Origin: Isoetes taiwanensis
Taxonomy: Eukaryota > Streptophyta > Lycopodiopsida > Isoetales > Isoetaceae
Direction: 5' to 3'
Length of the DNA stretch: 64,000 nt
Assembly (NCBI GenBank): GCA_021234155.1
Contig: JAJEKV010000002.1
Coordinates: 9,386,409-9,450,408 of the forward strand
Positions within the stretch are counted from its first letter, which is position 1. Every line of letters starts with the position of its first letter. Position numbers and translations under genes: made by a program. The notes under the pieces were generated by a model that worked only from the letters and a program-made list of their open reading frames with translations, was not told the DNA's origin and did no database searches. Shown here piece after piece: positions 34,963-46,175 of the stretch.

Positions 34963-37396
34963 AGGGAAAGTGCCCAAATGCCCTTGCAGAAATGGAGCAG
35001 TTGCCAAAATGCCCCTATCAGGCAGTACCAAAATGCCTTGGGCGGCCAAAGAGCGAGCAAGCGGCAGCAGCGAGGCGAGCAATGGCATGATTGATTGCAA
35101 TTGAATTGTGGTTAACATTTTACATTACGATCAGCGAGTGGTGACTCATTTGATGCATTTATTATTGGATGCATTGGACTTTAAGTTTAATTCACGAGTT
35201 GACCTTAGGCATATCTTTGGAATTAGAGGAAAATCAAGTTTATGAAGCTTGACATCATACGACAACATGCCCACGAGGAGAAAAACATACTTTAACGCTA
35301 AAAACATAACGCAACTTTTCATGACAAATGAGTGCGGTCCAATAAGATTCGCACAATCTACGGTCCAAATAATTTCTAAACAAAAATTCAAGACAATTGA
35401 AAAGTCCTCTTGTTTATTATCCAGAGAAAATGGTACATGTTGGAACTTAAAGCACCATGATTTGATGACAAGTGAGCATATCTCATTACGAATCGATGTT
35501 TCATGACTACTTAACACAGACATACACAACATAAAGAAACCACGGTATCCTCTTTACATAAAGCTATGGTGAAGATAGATATTAGGTATAACCAGTTCAA
35601 TCTGGAAAGCAGTCACTATATGGCTCTGCTGAGTCTGTTTAATGAATGTTCTTAAGAAAAGGCGCATCGGGAAGGATGCCCACTTTGAATATTGAATGCA
35701 ATTGTGAAGAGAGCCTTTGAGCGCTACAACAAAATTGCAGAAATACTCTGAAAGGCAATTAACAACAAGTTCACAGGCTGGGGAAGGCTACTTAATTAAC
35801 AACAAGTTCACAAGGCTGCGGAAGAACTACTTAATTAACAACAAGTTCCACAAAAAATTTTACTTGAGTCTTCGTAAGCTAAGCTGCTCCGGTATTCACA
35901 TCCATTATGTAGTAAGTAATCTCATAATTAAAAAAGAAGTCAAAACACTTCACCTCACAAATAAAAATACAAAATTTCAATTGGTACTCCTGCCAAGTTC
36001 TGCGGTTGTGGCCAGACACTTTTGCATCTTAGACATTTCTTGCTTTCTTATCATCCTCGTTAAACGATCTTATTCTCTTCTTCTTAGGTCATGTACAGCA
36101 ATCAGGATATACGCTGGAGGAAGCATATACGTATTCATAGTTTCACCACTATGAATCCTTTGGAGATAACCCTTCGTAAGTTTACATAATTACCGCACTT
36201 TACCATGATATGCCTCCTTAGGTGTACATACGCACTTGCTTTGTTTCTTGAATAAATTGATGCAGCAACATGGGCACAGAATTCTAGACACATGCATCTC
36301 AAGCATATGCTAGTGGAAACAAAGACCCACGTGCGTCAGCTGTTGCTGTAAGCAAAATTCCCTATACATGTTAGGAATGTCCCATCTGGGCTATTATTGG
36401 GCCGACCAATGCCCAAATCCCTCAAGCTAGCGCCAAAAGCAAGAAACATTCTTGTGAACCTTTGCTCATCTGTTGGTAGGTACAAATACTACCGAGTTAG
36501 CTTCCATTAACACGGAAGCATTAGTCATTCAATATTTGATAAGCTTCTTCATGTGAGCCGTGAAGTTCGTATTGCATTCTCTTTTGCTAACCATGCAACA
36601 CGGTAGCTTATCTCTACTCCATGCTCTCTTGGGACGCATGACAACAAGTCACGAAGGTTTATAACTTTACAGTCTCAAAGACTTTAAGATATTTTAGTCA
36701 CCCATTTGATTAGCTTTCTTATTGTTTCTCTGATTAACCCCACCACAAGAATCGCTACCTATGTGAGTGTAACTTGACCTCAGGAAGTTTAGAGCGTGGA
36801 TCATCTATGGACAACCTTGATGACCCTTTACTCTGTATCTAGAGCGATCGAGACTTAATCATGATAATTCACTTGATCTTTGTTTGCTTGATCGTAATAC
36901 GTGCCATTCTTCAAATGAATCAAACTTTGGACATACAATCTTACATCTTTGGAATTACGGATTACCTGCGAGGTGAGGAAAGCAGTAACTATCTACTACG
37001 GCAATTCAGCCCATGCATTCTAATGCAGCAGTACATCCATGTGTATTTTTACGCAATCCTTTTCACTAATTGTAGTTGGCCTTTTTGCTTTGGAAGATTT
37101 GTACATCAACTTTCGAACATGAAAGAAGAAGAGCATCTGAGAGTTACACCCTCTTAATTGCCTCATGGCCCAATTATCTACGGTTGCTAATCTAGATCTG
37201 CTTTGTAATAAGATTCGGGCTTCAAGCAGTATCACTAAATACTATGATTTTTCCCTCCGTTTCTCTAAGCGGCTTCCCTCCGTTTCACTACGATCAGTGC
37301 ATGATTTGCCTTGGGCGCAGAGAACATTTTAATAATTAGGTTTGATAGAGTACTGGTAGAATTGCCCATTTAGCAAGGGCATTTGGGTAACTTTCC
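34963..37396 (-). mobile_element. MULE copy C
   Basis: This is the third array copy, ~2.43 kb. The left end reads AAGGGAAAGTGCCCAAATGC at 34,963 and the right end AAGGGCATTTGGGTAACTTT at about 37,376. The transposase on the minus strand is heavily frameshifted; the C-terminal zinc-knuckle segment lies near 36.0-36.1 kb. The order of blocks is the same as in copy A. Confidence 0.65.
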
Positions 37397-37740
37397 ATAA
37401 TAATTTTGCATTGCCCTCGTAAAGGTTGCGTAAGTAGCATTAATGGTGAGGAGCCCCTTGCGTTAAAGGTCATTATTTTTGCATACCGGCATTGTTTTGC
37501 ATAATAGCTTTTGCCACCTCGCCGTCACGGCCCATACATGGACTGTACACGCATGTGAATGGCCCAGTTAACTTCCTCGACACTAAGCGGTCCGAGGATT
37601 GAAAGTTGCAGCCCACCATATAAATAGACATCACATCAAATCTGTGGTTGGGATATAACAAACAAAACCCTTGACGAAGATCGACTTTTATATATAACAT
37701 GTTCATGATGCCCTGCATGAAATCGTTTATAAATATAGTA

Positions 37741-37825
37741 TGATATGATATGATATGATATGATATGATATGATATGATATGATATGATATGATATGATA
37801 TGATATGATATGATGATATGATATG
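37741..37825. repeat. TGATA pentanucleotide microsatellite, expanded
   Basis: There are fourteen perfect TGATA units from 37,741 to 37,810, then a 3-base slip and two more units. The same position in units A (27,090) and B (32,966) has only about three to four units, so the expansion is specific to unit C. Minus-strand open frames over it are artefacts of the repeat. Confidence 0.9.
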
Positions 37826-37849
37826 TACAAGTTCTAGGTACCCGATGCT

Positions 37850-38110
37850 TGTAGAGAAAAGATAATTAGCGTCTGTAGCGGCGTGGGTCACGTCTGTCGA
37901 CATCGGCCACGTGACAGGCGGTAACCGCAGGCGTCGCTAGAGACATCGCGTGGCGACCTACAGAGCAATAACTTTCGGGCAGTAACCTAAGCGCGTGGTC
38001 GGGGCGGCTAAGCAAGCCCGTGAATGGGGCGTGGCGGGGCGTGACCATCGCGATGCTCGGTAGATGTCGCATGCGGCGTATACTGGAAGACGTCGCATCT
38101 GTTGGTGACT
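37850..38110. promoter_or_regulatory. CpG-rich block with G-box, unit C
   Basis: This is the third copy of the GC-rich block. CCACGTGAC is conserved at 37,907-37,915. The C-box position reads GAGCAATAACTTTCGGGC and has lost TGACGT. It lies ~180 bp upstream of the decarboxylase-like ATG. Confidence 0.45.
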
Positions 38111-38292
38111 TCTTTGATAAAAACTATGCATGTGATGGGCCTGCATCATAACAATATTAAAATGGCGGTTGAAACAAAATTCGAGAAAGAGAACATGGAG
38201 CGAGGATAGATAGATAGAACATAGATGACAGGATGGCTCTTGTAAAGTTAAAAAAGAAGCTCAAATAATCGGCATTACGCTCTTGTGTAAGA

Positions 38293-39197
38293 ATGGCAAC
38301 AAATCATGAGGATATGGAGCGATATATAGCCAAGTTGATCAAATCTTGAGGACTTGAAAGACCCTTTATATTTTGCATCTCGCGTGCTAGATCAAGTTTA
38401 TAGGCGATGGAAAGATCAATGCCAAGGGTAGTGCTTCCTTGTCTTGGCGTCAAATGCAATCCTCCGGTGCTATTGACGTCTGCATTGCTAAGCTAGGCGC
38501 ATGTTTATTTGTGCAAGCAAGGAAGAGGTCATACAAGTCATGGTAGCAAGAATTTCTAGTGAAGAAGATAGTGTTTGCCAACCTTTGTCCATGAAGCCCA
38601 CCATATTACCTATCTTGCCTGGAAAATTGTCCATGTTTACGCACGATCGTAATATGCAGGCACACAGATCAAAGCCATTGACGCTAATGCACAACTCATA
38701 ATGCGCATTGAGTGTTAAAAGATGAAAGAATCTGCGGTAAGAATGTCGATAAATTTGGAGCTAGACCAAATGAAGTGCGGATATTCTTGCCAAAGGAAGC
38801 AAAAGACACAATGTTCCTATAGTTGTGTTGCATTCCATATAGGTAATTGGAGCTACAATTGGAGACAATTTTAGGAAGCTATAGCCTTGTCTAGAGATGT
38901 TCGACAAAGCAACTGATTAGGTTTTTCCATCAATGAAAGTTCTAGACATTGGAGGAGGATTTTAGTCCCCTGATCAACATCTTAGTTTTTTAATTTCTTT
39001 GCGCGATTATTAACGAAGCTTTGGAGGTGTATTTTCGGAAGCGAGATGGGTGTGAAAGGTCATACTTGAACACCGGATGTTATATTAAGTCGATGGTACT
39101 ATAGCAACTCTATTTTGGCAAAGAAGAGATTTAATATAATAGAATATTGGCTTCTTTGATGGTTTGCATAGTGGTCTTAACATAACGAGACCTTGGT
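38293..39197 (+). pseudogene. ornithine decarboxylase-like pseudogene, copy C
   Basis: This is the third copy. ATG at 38,293 opens MATNHEDMERYIAKLI. Blocks in shifted frames are GVKCNP (catalytic-lysine motif kept, near 38,448), AKLGACL, RISSEEDSVCQ, KFGARPNEV (near 38,750), the start of FHIG, and DIGGGF (near 38,955) followed by SPDQHLSF. The end of homology is at 39,197, exactly where the array sequence stops and unrelated DNA begins. At least five frameshifts make it non-coding. It keeps the GGGF block that copy B lost, while copy B has an intact FHIGGG. Confidence 0.7.
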
Positions 39198-40754
39198 CTT
39201 TCTTCTCCTCGACCTTGCTTTGGCACATCCTTGCTGCTTGCCTCTTCACCTAAACCTTAATTGTTGTGGCAAGCACGCGAATCCGATCTATTGTTTGGTC
39301 CCGGTGATTCTGAATTGTGCTACAAAATGTTGCGTGCCTGAGCTTCAGTGGAAGTTGACTGCTGCTTTGGCTAATATTGGAGCCTATGCCCGGGTAATGT
39401 CCTCCTCCTTCAATGGTTTGGTCCCCATGCTTATCACCCCACTTACCTCTTTGGCAACTTGTCCAATGTTTCATAGACTTACCAGTTGATTCTGTTCTTA
39501 TTGCTAAGTATAGTATTTCTTCTATTCTAAAAATGTAAAGGATACTCTTTGACTCGTAGCGCGGGGAATAGTTTCAGTATAAGTGTTAAGAGTAGCCAAA
39601 TTATTATATATGTACTATATTCTCAAATGGTTTCTGCTTATGTTTGTTCCTTCATTTTGAAGTTAGAAGATAAAAATTGTGATATGATTCAAGATGATTG
39701 ACGGGATTTACTATACAACAAAAACCGTAATTTATTAGGAGTTAATGGGCAAAGTGTAGCTAGTGATTAAATGGATGACAAGCGTCACAAGCGTCACCAT
39801 ACATGTAGCACAAGTGTAGTAATGTATTATTGTATGCACAACAACAAAATGGACATTCTGCAATGTGGACCATAGATGTGTAAACTATCACAAGGTCCCC
39901 AGAATAAAAATATTATTAGTTTTCTACTATAGTTTCTAGATGAAACCACTATAATAAACTAATGTTACTTCGTGGGTCCCATCATGGTTCTTCATAATAA
40001 TTATTTTATATAGTTTAGTACCATGTTTTACTTCTATACTTTATTAATTATAGAACCACTAATTATTTTGGCTTTAATTATTTGCGTAACTTAGAATGGT
40101 TTCTTATAAAGCCGCTGCATCCTTTCATAAGAACGGATGTGTTTCATGTAATAAAATATCCATTTTTTTATCGTTTAAGTGCTATCAAGATGTTATGTAG
40201 ATTCCCTTCATTAAGACTGCCCTAGATTCTTAAAGATGTTATGAAGGTTCTTCTAGATTCCTTTAGACTTTATGAGATTCCCTTAGATTCTGTTAGATTC
40301 CCCTAGCTTCTCCTGGGATTAATACCAGTGGGTTGGTGTAAAGGGGGTAGGCGCAAGAGCTGAATGACAAAGTTTCTGCCATGGTGGTTAGTGGATAGAA
40401 TTATTTAGGTAGTAAGGATGTTTTCACTAGTTGTGTAGAGGAAGGATGAGATTGTGTTGCAAGATATTAATGTGGAAGAAGTTGAATGAATGTTTTTTTT
40501 TTTTTCGCACGTTTGCACAAACACAAGTTGACACTTTGAAGCAATTTTAGAGTGTCCACGTTGCTGCCAACTAGAATTTTTGTCCACGTGGATACACCTA
40601 CAACCATTGGATACACCTACAACCGTTGGATTTCATCTACGGCTGCGGAAATTCATGGAAATTCCACATGTTCAGGGTAGTTAGGAGCGCTTGAGGATCG
40701 ATCGCTTCTCCGACCCTTGCTTGTTCAGCATAAAACTTTTTCTCCGTTCGTCCA
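39198..40754. other. anonymous sequence right of the array break
   Basis: There is no recognisable gene. An open frame at 39,193-39,489 straddles the array junction and has no known domain. The rest is AT-rich, with a 13-base T run near 40,495 and repeated CCTTAGATTC-like words at 40,200-40,310. Confidence 0.5.
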
Positions 40755-41821
40755 GGAGCTAGAGAATTTGCGGCAGCCCATGCTGCATATCTTCATGTTC
40801 TAAAGCATCTAGGTTCGGCAATTTGGATATCTAATACCTTCCACGATAATTACACTTTGTCAAATGTGCCATTGCTCATTTCCAAAGATTTTATCGAAGA
40901 TTATGTCCGTCCTCTGTTTAAGAAGCACGTTGTCATAATTCTTGGGAATTTTACTCGCAATAACATGACTGATAAGTTGAAGGATATGCAAATGGAAACT
41001 GTTCGATGCTTAATAATCAATAGGGATCTTCAGTTCAATATTCAAGTTGAAAAGCTAGGGTCTCGAGTGGTAGAGCGGATGCGGGAAGCAGCTACTTCAG
41101 ATGGAGGACGTTTTATTGCACTGGATGTTAGAATGGATTTGCTTGCCAACAAATCTTGTTTGAGTGGCAGATACTCAGGGGTACCACCACAGTCAGTATG
41201 TCTGAAGCCCGTGACAATTGTTGCAGCACTCAGAAGTCTAGGCTTCGCTGCTGAAACGACTATTTATGTAACTCAGTCACCATGGGTATCAAGCCTTGAC
41301 GTATTTCTTGAGAAATATTCCAATACCCATACAAAGGTACGTTCTTTCCTACTCTGCCTGGAGTTGGTAGAAATATTTAACTGGCAGAATGCATTCTATG
41401 TTAAGACTCTAAGCTGCTTTATTTACTATCTTACGTCTCACTGAGTATTTATTAGAAAGTATTTTCTTTTATGCAGGTGAGCATGGCAGTCTTAGTATAA
41501 TAACGAGTTTGCCTTTATTTTAAATCTAATGGCATTAAAACGTTTAGTTTTGGATATTGTAAGAGGTACAACATCTATGATAAGTGTGTGCTGCAGGACT
41601 ACAGCTTGCCTCTAAATGAAGACAAACAGTTCTACCTCTCAGGGAAAATACAGATAGAATTGGCCGTAGACTTCTATGTTTGCATGCATAGTGATATGTT
41701 CATTTATGCAGTTCCATCCTCATTTGCCAAGGTGGTCACAGAGGAACGCGTTTTGGCTGGTGATACTCAGATACTTACTCCTGCATTACTTTTAGAAAGC
41801 CTTGATGATCAAGCCTTTTGA
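40755..41821 (+). CDS. O-fucosyltransferase-like (MSR family) gene, two exons seen, partial
   Basis: This resembles plant GDP-fucose O-fucosyltransferase-like proteins of the MANNAN SYNTHESIS-RELATED group, Golgi proteins linked to cell-wall mannan synthesis. Exon 1 (about 40,755-41,336) is open: HLGSAIWISN, DFIEDYVRPLFKKH, LGSRVVERMREA, GGRFIALDVRMDLL (family 'gGkfvAvDLR.D.l'), KSCLSG, then LRSLGFAAETTIYVTQSPW and NTHTK. It ends at AAAG|GTACGT. Exon 2 starts after CTGCAG at 41,597 (DYSLPLNEDKQFYL, then ELAVDFYVCMHSDMFIYAVP, and AGDTQILTP) and stops at 41,819. The N-terminal transmembrane and first catalytic parts are missing upstream: an in-frame stop lies at 40,731. Unlike the repeats it has no frameshifts. 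Confidence 0.75.
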
Positions 41822-42061
41822 AAGCATTTGTAATTAACATTATTAACCACAGAAGGTAGCAATTCATCCATCCTTCAAATTTGTTATTGTCGGTTTAGAT
41901 GTTTACCTATGGACGCTACCTGGCCACTGGCTATTTTCCTTGAAAGGACCTTAAAGTGCTAAAGCAATTAAGTGCTTAAAGTAAATCATAAAATTTTGAC
42001 TTGAAGTAAAAGTTGACTTAAAATAAGACAAGTTGTCTTATTTTAAATAAATGTGTTTGCA

Positions 42062-42215
42062 GGCTCCAGGTGATAAATGGATTGCACTTGAAGCAAAGAA
42101 AGGGTCCTGGTTTGTGTTGAGGCCGTAGAAAGCACGGTTATGACAATTCAAAAGCTGAGAGATGAAGAACTCTTTCCTCAGCTTGTTGAGCTTCCTAATG
42201 AGTATGTTCTCTAAG
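42062..42215 (+). other. unassigned exon-like segment
   Basis: After TGTTTGCAG (a good acceptor, ending at 42,061) an open stretch reads APGDKWIALEAKKGSWFVLR and then stops. A shifted frame gives VEAVESTVMTIQKLRDEELF followed by PQLVELPNEYVL. The composition is protein-like, but I do not recognise it. It is not part of the known fucosyltransferase C-terminus. Confidence 0.3.
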
Positions 42216-42309
42216 GACCTCCATCATCCCAAAACCTAGTTGAACTTGCAAACCATAGTTTTAATGCATATGCATTTTGCTCAATGTGAGGAGAAAATGA
42301 GCAGCAGAA

Positions 42310-42740
42310 GGTATTTTGAATCCTGAATTTTGTTGGACTTGCAGGTTGATGCATATGTGGGCCAATTTGTATGAATGTCATCAACACAAGATAGTCCTGG
42401 AAATGAAAGCCTTTGCACACATGGCTATAGTAGAGCCAACTAGCAATGTGCATATGAATTCGCTTCATATCAAGCTTAACGGATACAAAAGCCTGCCCTG
42501 GCTTCAAAACTGTTTTTATGCTGTAAACGTATTCTGGAACAAGGTGTAAAACCAGATGTGCCTTCTTACTCCATGCAGCCGCATTAGCCTGGTTGTCAAG
42601 GGCCAAGACTTTTTCAATTCAATGCAAAAAAATTATGATTTTGTACCCAAAATAGGTCATTACAATTGTCTAGTGGATCTTCTTGCATGTTTTGGCCATT
42701 TATATGACGCAGGAGCTACTCAAAACATTTCCAGAGAAGT
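42310..42740 (+). pseudogene. PPR protein fragment 1
   Basis: This is a fragment of a plant pentatricopeptide-repeat protein (organellar RNA-binding family). In shifting frames it shows LEQGVKPDVPSYS (the end of one 35-residue repeat), LVVKGQDFFNSMQKNYDFVP, then KIGHYNCLVDLLACFGHLYD, the usual 'aGlv.eG...F.sM...y...P...HYnclvDLlgr.G.l.dA' of PLS-class repeats. Upstream, at 42,316, the frame gives weaker repeat-like sequence (LMHMWANLYECHQHKI). A stop follows the last repeat. Confidence 0.65.
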
Positions 42741-42976
42741 TTAGTTCAATTGCTGGTTCGAATCTCTTGGGTTTTCCTTTAGCCCATTGGTCGTTCTTAC
42801 TTGGTAAAACTGGCCATTGAAACCAATACATGACTTAAATTGAAATTCTAGTAAGAAAAGCAACCACATCTACTTTTAAATAACCCTGATATATGATGAA
42901 AACAACAAAAGTTGAGGGCCCAGTACAAGTGCATAGTACAACTACATACAGTCCCAGATATGGTGATATGCTTGCG

Positions 42977-43160
42977 CACACTATTTACTACGAGCAATGG
43001 TACAGATTTATGTAGATGAGACTGAGATACTGGTTTCTAGTGGGCAGAGAGCTACTCAATAGTGCACACACTGTTTACTACGAGCAATGGGACAGATTTA
43101 TGTAGATGAGACTGAGATGCTGGTTTCTAGTGGGCAGAGAGGATAAGCTGCTACTCAATA
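42977..43160. repeat. tandem duplication, ~88 bp period
   Basis: Two copies of a block with TTACTACGAGCAATGG, CAGATTTATGTAGATGAGAC and GGTTTCTAGTGGGCAGAGAG lie between the two PPR fragments, almost identical to each other. No coding meaning is seen. Confidence 0.8.
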
Positions 43161-43379
43161 GTACAGAAACGGTCGAGAGAAACGGCCTCTCAGCCATACG
43201 GTCCAACAATGCAATGAGAACATCAATGCTTTGTGAGGGAGATGTTTAAAGATTATTTACATTTAACTTTAGCTTGTCTCATGACGATGCATATTGCTTT
43301 TTTGCAGAACTTGAGCATGGAGCGACCTGCTATTGCTAAAAGTTTACGAGAACTTAAGAGTAAAAAGTAAGAATTCATT

Positions 43380-43606
43380 GTTGTAGGGGTTTAATTGATG
43401 AAAATTATCATTGTTTTGATTCTATGTTACAAGATTATCTCTTTAGACCACTAGCAGATCATTGCAGATGCATGCTTTCGCTTTTAAGCAGAGCATGGCA
43501 AATAGATGAAGTCGAGGACTTTTTAATAAAATACCATTTAGAGCCTGATTTGGTGAGTTGGGCTGAATTCTTGGGGTGTTCTGAGTGTCAGGAGAAAAAT
43601 TCACCT
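43380..43606 (+). pseudogene. PPR protein fragment 2
   Basis: This is a second PPR fragment, ~650 bp after the first. It reads GLIDENYHCFDSMLQDYLFR, then LADHCRCMLSLLSRAWQIDE, then VEDFLIKYHLEPDLVSWAEF and a stop. It covers the same repeat position ('GLIdEg...F.sM..dy...P...Hy.cmvdLLsRag.idEAe.fl..mp.ePd.vsW..lLgaC') as fragment 1 and extends further, so the two are from different PPR genes or from a duplicated repeat, not consecutive exons. PPR genes usually lack introns. Confidence 0.65.
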
Positions 43607-46140
43607 TAGATCATGTTTGATGAATTCTGGGCAGATAAGAAACAATTCTTATGAATTAGTTGGGAGTTCTATGATAAACAAATAAATAAAGGATTCAGTC
43701 AATTAACGATCATCTTCAGGAAGGCAAGTTGCTTGCTGCTTATGGAAGTCAGGCTTGTTAAGATCATGAATGATATTAGGCTGTGCTATTGGTTTAGTGG
43801 CTGTGTTTCCAGCTCAAGATTCTAGATTCAAATTGTCTTAGAAGGCCTCTCTCACATGAGGTCTGCCTATGTTTTGTCATTACTTTCTGTTTAGTTCCTC
43901 TTGGCTCTATCATTTTTCGTTTCCTGCTTGCTTAGGCTTATGTTCTGCCTTGTCTTTCAAAGTCTGATTCGCAGCTTTCATCTGGCACATCATCATTTCT
44001 TTTCAGGCTGATAAACATGCATGCAAACCAACTTCTTCTAGTATCGTTGTTGTTTTGAAGCCTTTTCGTCTAGGCCAAATGCTTGATATTTTGAGTTAAA
44101 ACAGGATAAGTAGTTAGTGAATCTCCTTTGTGTTGTATATGCTATCCAAAAGCAGAATTCAATTGTGGTTTAATTCGAACCCCTGAATTGTTTCCTGCAA
44201 CTCCCGGTCTGTATCAGATTTCCTGCATCCTCTGGTCTTGATCGGAATTTAGTTTGGACTCAGGGTCAGGTGCCGAATCTTGGTTGGAAGTGCCGCTATT
44301 GCATTCGAACCTAGTTTGGGTGCTACAGTGGTCGGATGGATGACCTTTGCCACGGTCTTAAGTTCGGTTCTACTTAGGAATATAGCTTTGTTAGCTTTAA
44401 TTATGGTTCTTTTTGTGGCATACGGTAGTCCATATGAGTTGTGGAAGTTGCACGTTTGTAATAGGTACAGATAATCTGGGCGCACATGGCTATGTAACCT
44501 TGCTTTGATTGTGTGGTGTTGTCAATGTAGCTATCCCGTTAAATTACTACAAGAAATTTATCGCGGCGGCCTACCCAACTCATGGCAAAATAGATTTTTG
44601 TATCAAGTGAAAAAGGATCTCAGCTATGGGCTTGCAAAATGGGGCTTAAACCCCCATCATGGATCGATAGCATTCATTAACAGAACTTTTTTACTTGCAA
44701 AAAGAAAGTGGTAGCCATCTCTACAAATAACTGCTTGTTATCTCATTTCTAGCTTGCAAGGGTCTAGCTTATCTCTGTATCATCTCTGTATAAATGACAA
44801 CTTAAACATCGTTGGAGAACATTTCAAGGTAACAGAGTTACACCCTTTATCTAAGCAGTGACAACAATCTTTAGAGACGGTGATGCTCCATGTTTCAATA
44901 TCAGACTTTGAATATCTAGAAACAATATGAATTCAAAGCATGGTAGGCCCTTAAAGTATTTTATCATGAAAAAAGCCCTTACATATTTTCTAACTTGCCT
45001 AAAGCTCAAACATTAAATGCAACTTTTGATAGTTATAGTGCAACATTTTAACTTCATTTTCGAAGTGGGCTTCATTGGCCCCCTATAGAATGACGAAGGG
45101 TATAAATTAGTCTATTATATTATAGAATAGAATCATAAAAGTGTACAACATTACTAACAAGGTAATCCGGTATATCCAGTATACACTAATATACACAGGC
45201 AAATTATATGGTTATATACTAACATACACACAAATTTTCTGGTTATACCTCAAATATTTTTTTGCTTCGACCATAGCTGGGATTCATGGATCTTGAGAAT
45301 TGCACCTGCATCAATTGGTTATGGTCGTTGCCTTATAAAAAGCAGGGGCATTGCCAAGTCTGGACGTTCGAATTTACGGCATTCCCTAAAGTGGCGCACG
45401 AGTAAGCATGGGCTTAGAACTGTTTCTTCCGGTTTGATATCATAGCTGAGCTTCAGGGATTGAGGCGCAGGTCTGCGATTTTTTTGGCAAGAAATTTATC
45501 GCATCGAGCATTCACAAGGGACTTTGTTCTTTGCCCCTGCATTCTATTTGTTTCAAAATTTAGTTTTCAAACTAGGGCCATTCGACATATTTAAACTTGA
45601 GAGCTTGGGCTCTTGCCTTTCTGCTTTTAATGGACATGAGATAAAGGCCCAGAATCCTGTTGTTTCAAAATTTACTTTTTAAACTAGGGCCATTCGATAT
45701 ATGAAAAGGGAGAGAACCAGTCTGAGAAAATTCTTGATTGGAGTACTTGGGGCCATCCATCTTCAAAGTGCTCTGCCATAGCCGCTCGTCATCATTTTTG
45801 TAATCCAAATCCGTAACAAATCACGCTTTGCATATGAGGTTCCAACCGGAATGGATGAGAAGCGAGCTCCATGGTTGCCATGGCTGCTGCAAGCTATGCT
45901 CTCGCAAAAACTCAGAGGCAAAAACTGCAAGGTATTGCTCCTAACAGAGCTGCGTCCTATTCAATCCAAAGCAGGGGACAAAGATGCAATCCTTGATGCA
46001 CTTCGCTGAAGTCGAATGAATTTATAGCCATCGCTTCCTTCAGATTAAGGCAGTGTGTGGCAAAGTATTTTAAACGAATAGGAAAATTTCCGACTAGGCG
46101 TGGGATGAACAGGCATCTACAAATTTGAATGGGATTTATC
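43607..46140. other. anonymous stretch with short duplications
   Basis: There is no recognised gene. The plus-strand frame at 44,505-44,714 contains LLQEIYRGGLPNSW, resembling a LINE RT block seen at 24,030, but the rest is not RT-like. 45,549-45,700 holds two copies of TTGTTTCAAAATTTA followed by AACTAGGGCCATTCGA, 110 bp apart. An open minus-strand frame at 45,957-46,280 has no recognisable domain. Confidence 0.45.
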
Positions 46141-46146
46141 CTAGTA

Positions 46147-46175
46147 ATGAAGTCCTTAATCATTAAGGACTTCAT
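46147..46175. repeat. 29-bp near-perfect palindrome
   Basis: ATGAAGTCCTTAAT and its reverse complement ATTAAGGACTTCAT are separated by one base (centre 46,161). The 14 bp stem could form a hairpin or be a dimer binding site. Its function is unknown. Confidence 0.8.

Noticed and set aside
37741-37825. CRISPR-like regular repeat
   Set aside because: It is a pentanucleotide microsatellite without spacers, in a eukaryotic-type sequence.
42211-42606. 131-codon minus-strand open frame
   Set aside because: It is antisense to the plus-strand PPR fragment and has no recognisable domain, so it is a shadow.
44249-44485. Overlapping plus and minus open frames, one hydrophobic
   Set aside because: Both strands are open over the same bases with no family match, and the flanking sequence looks intronic.
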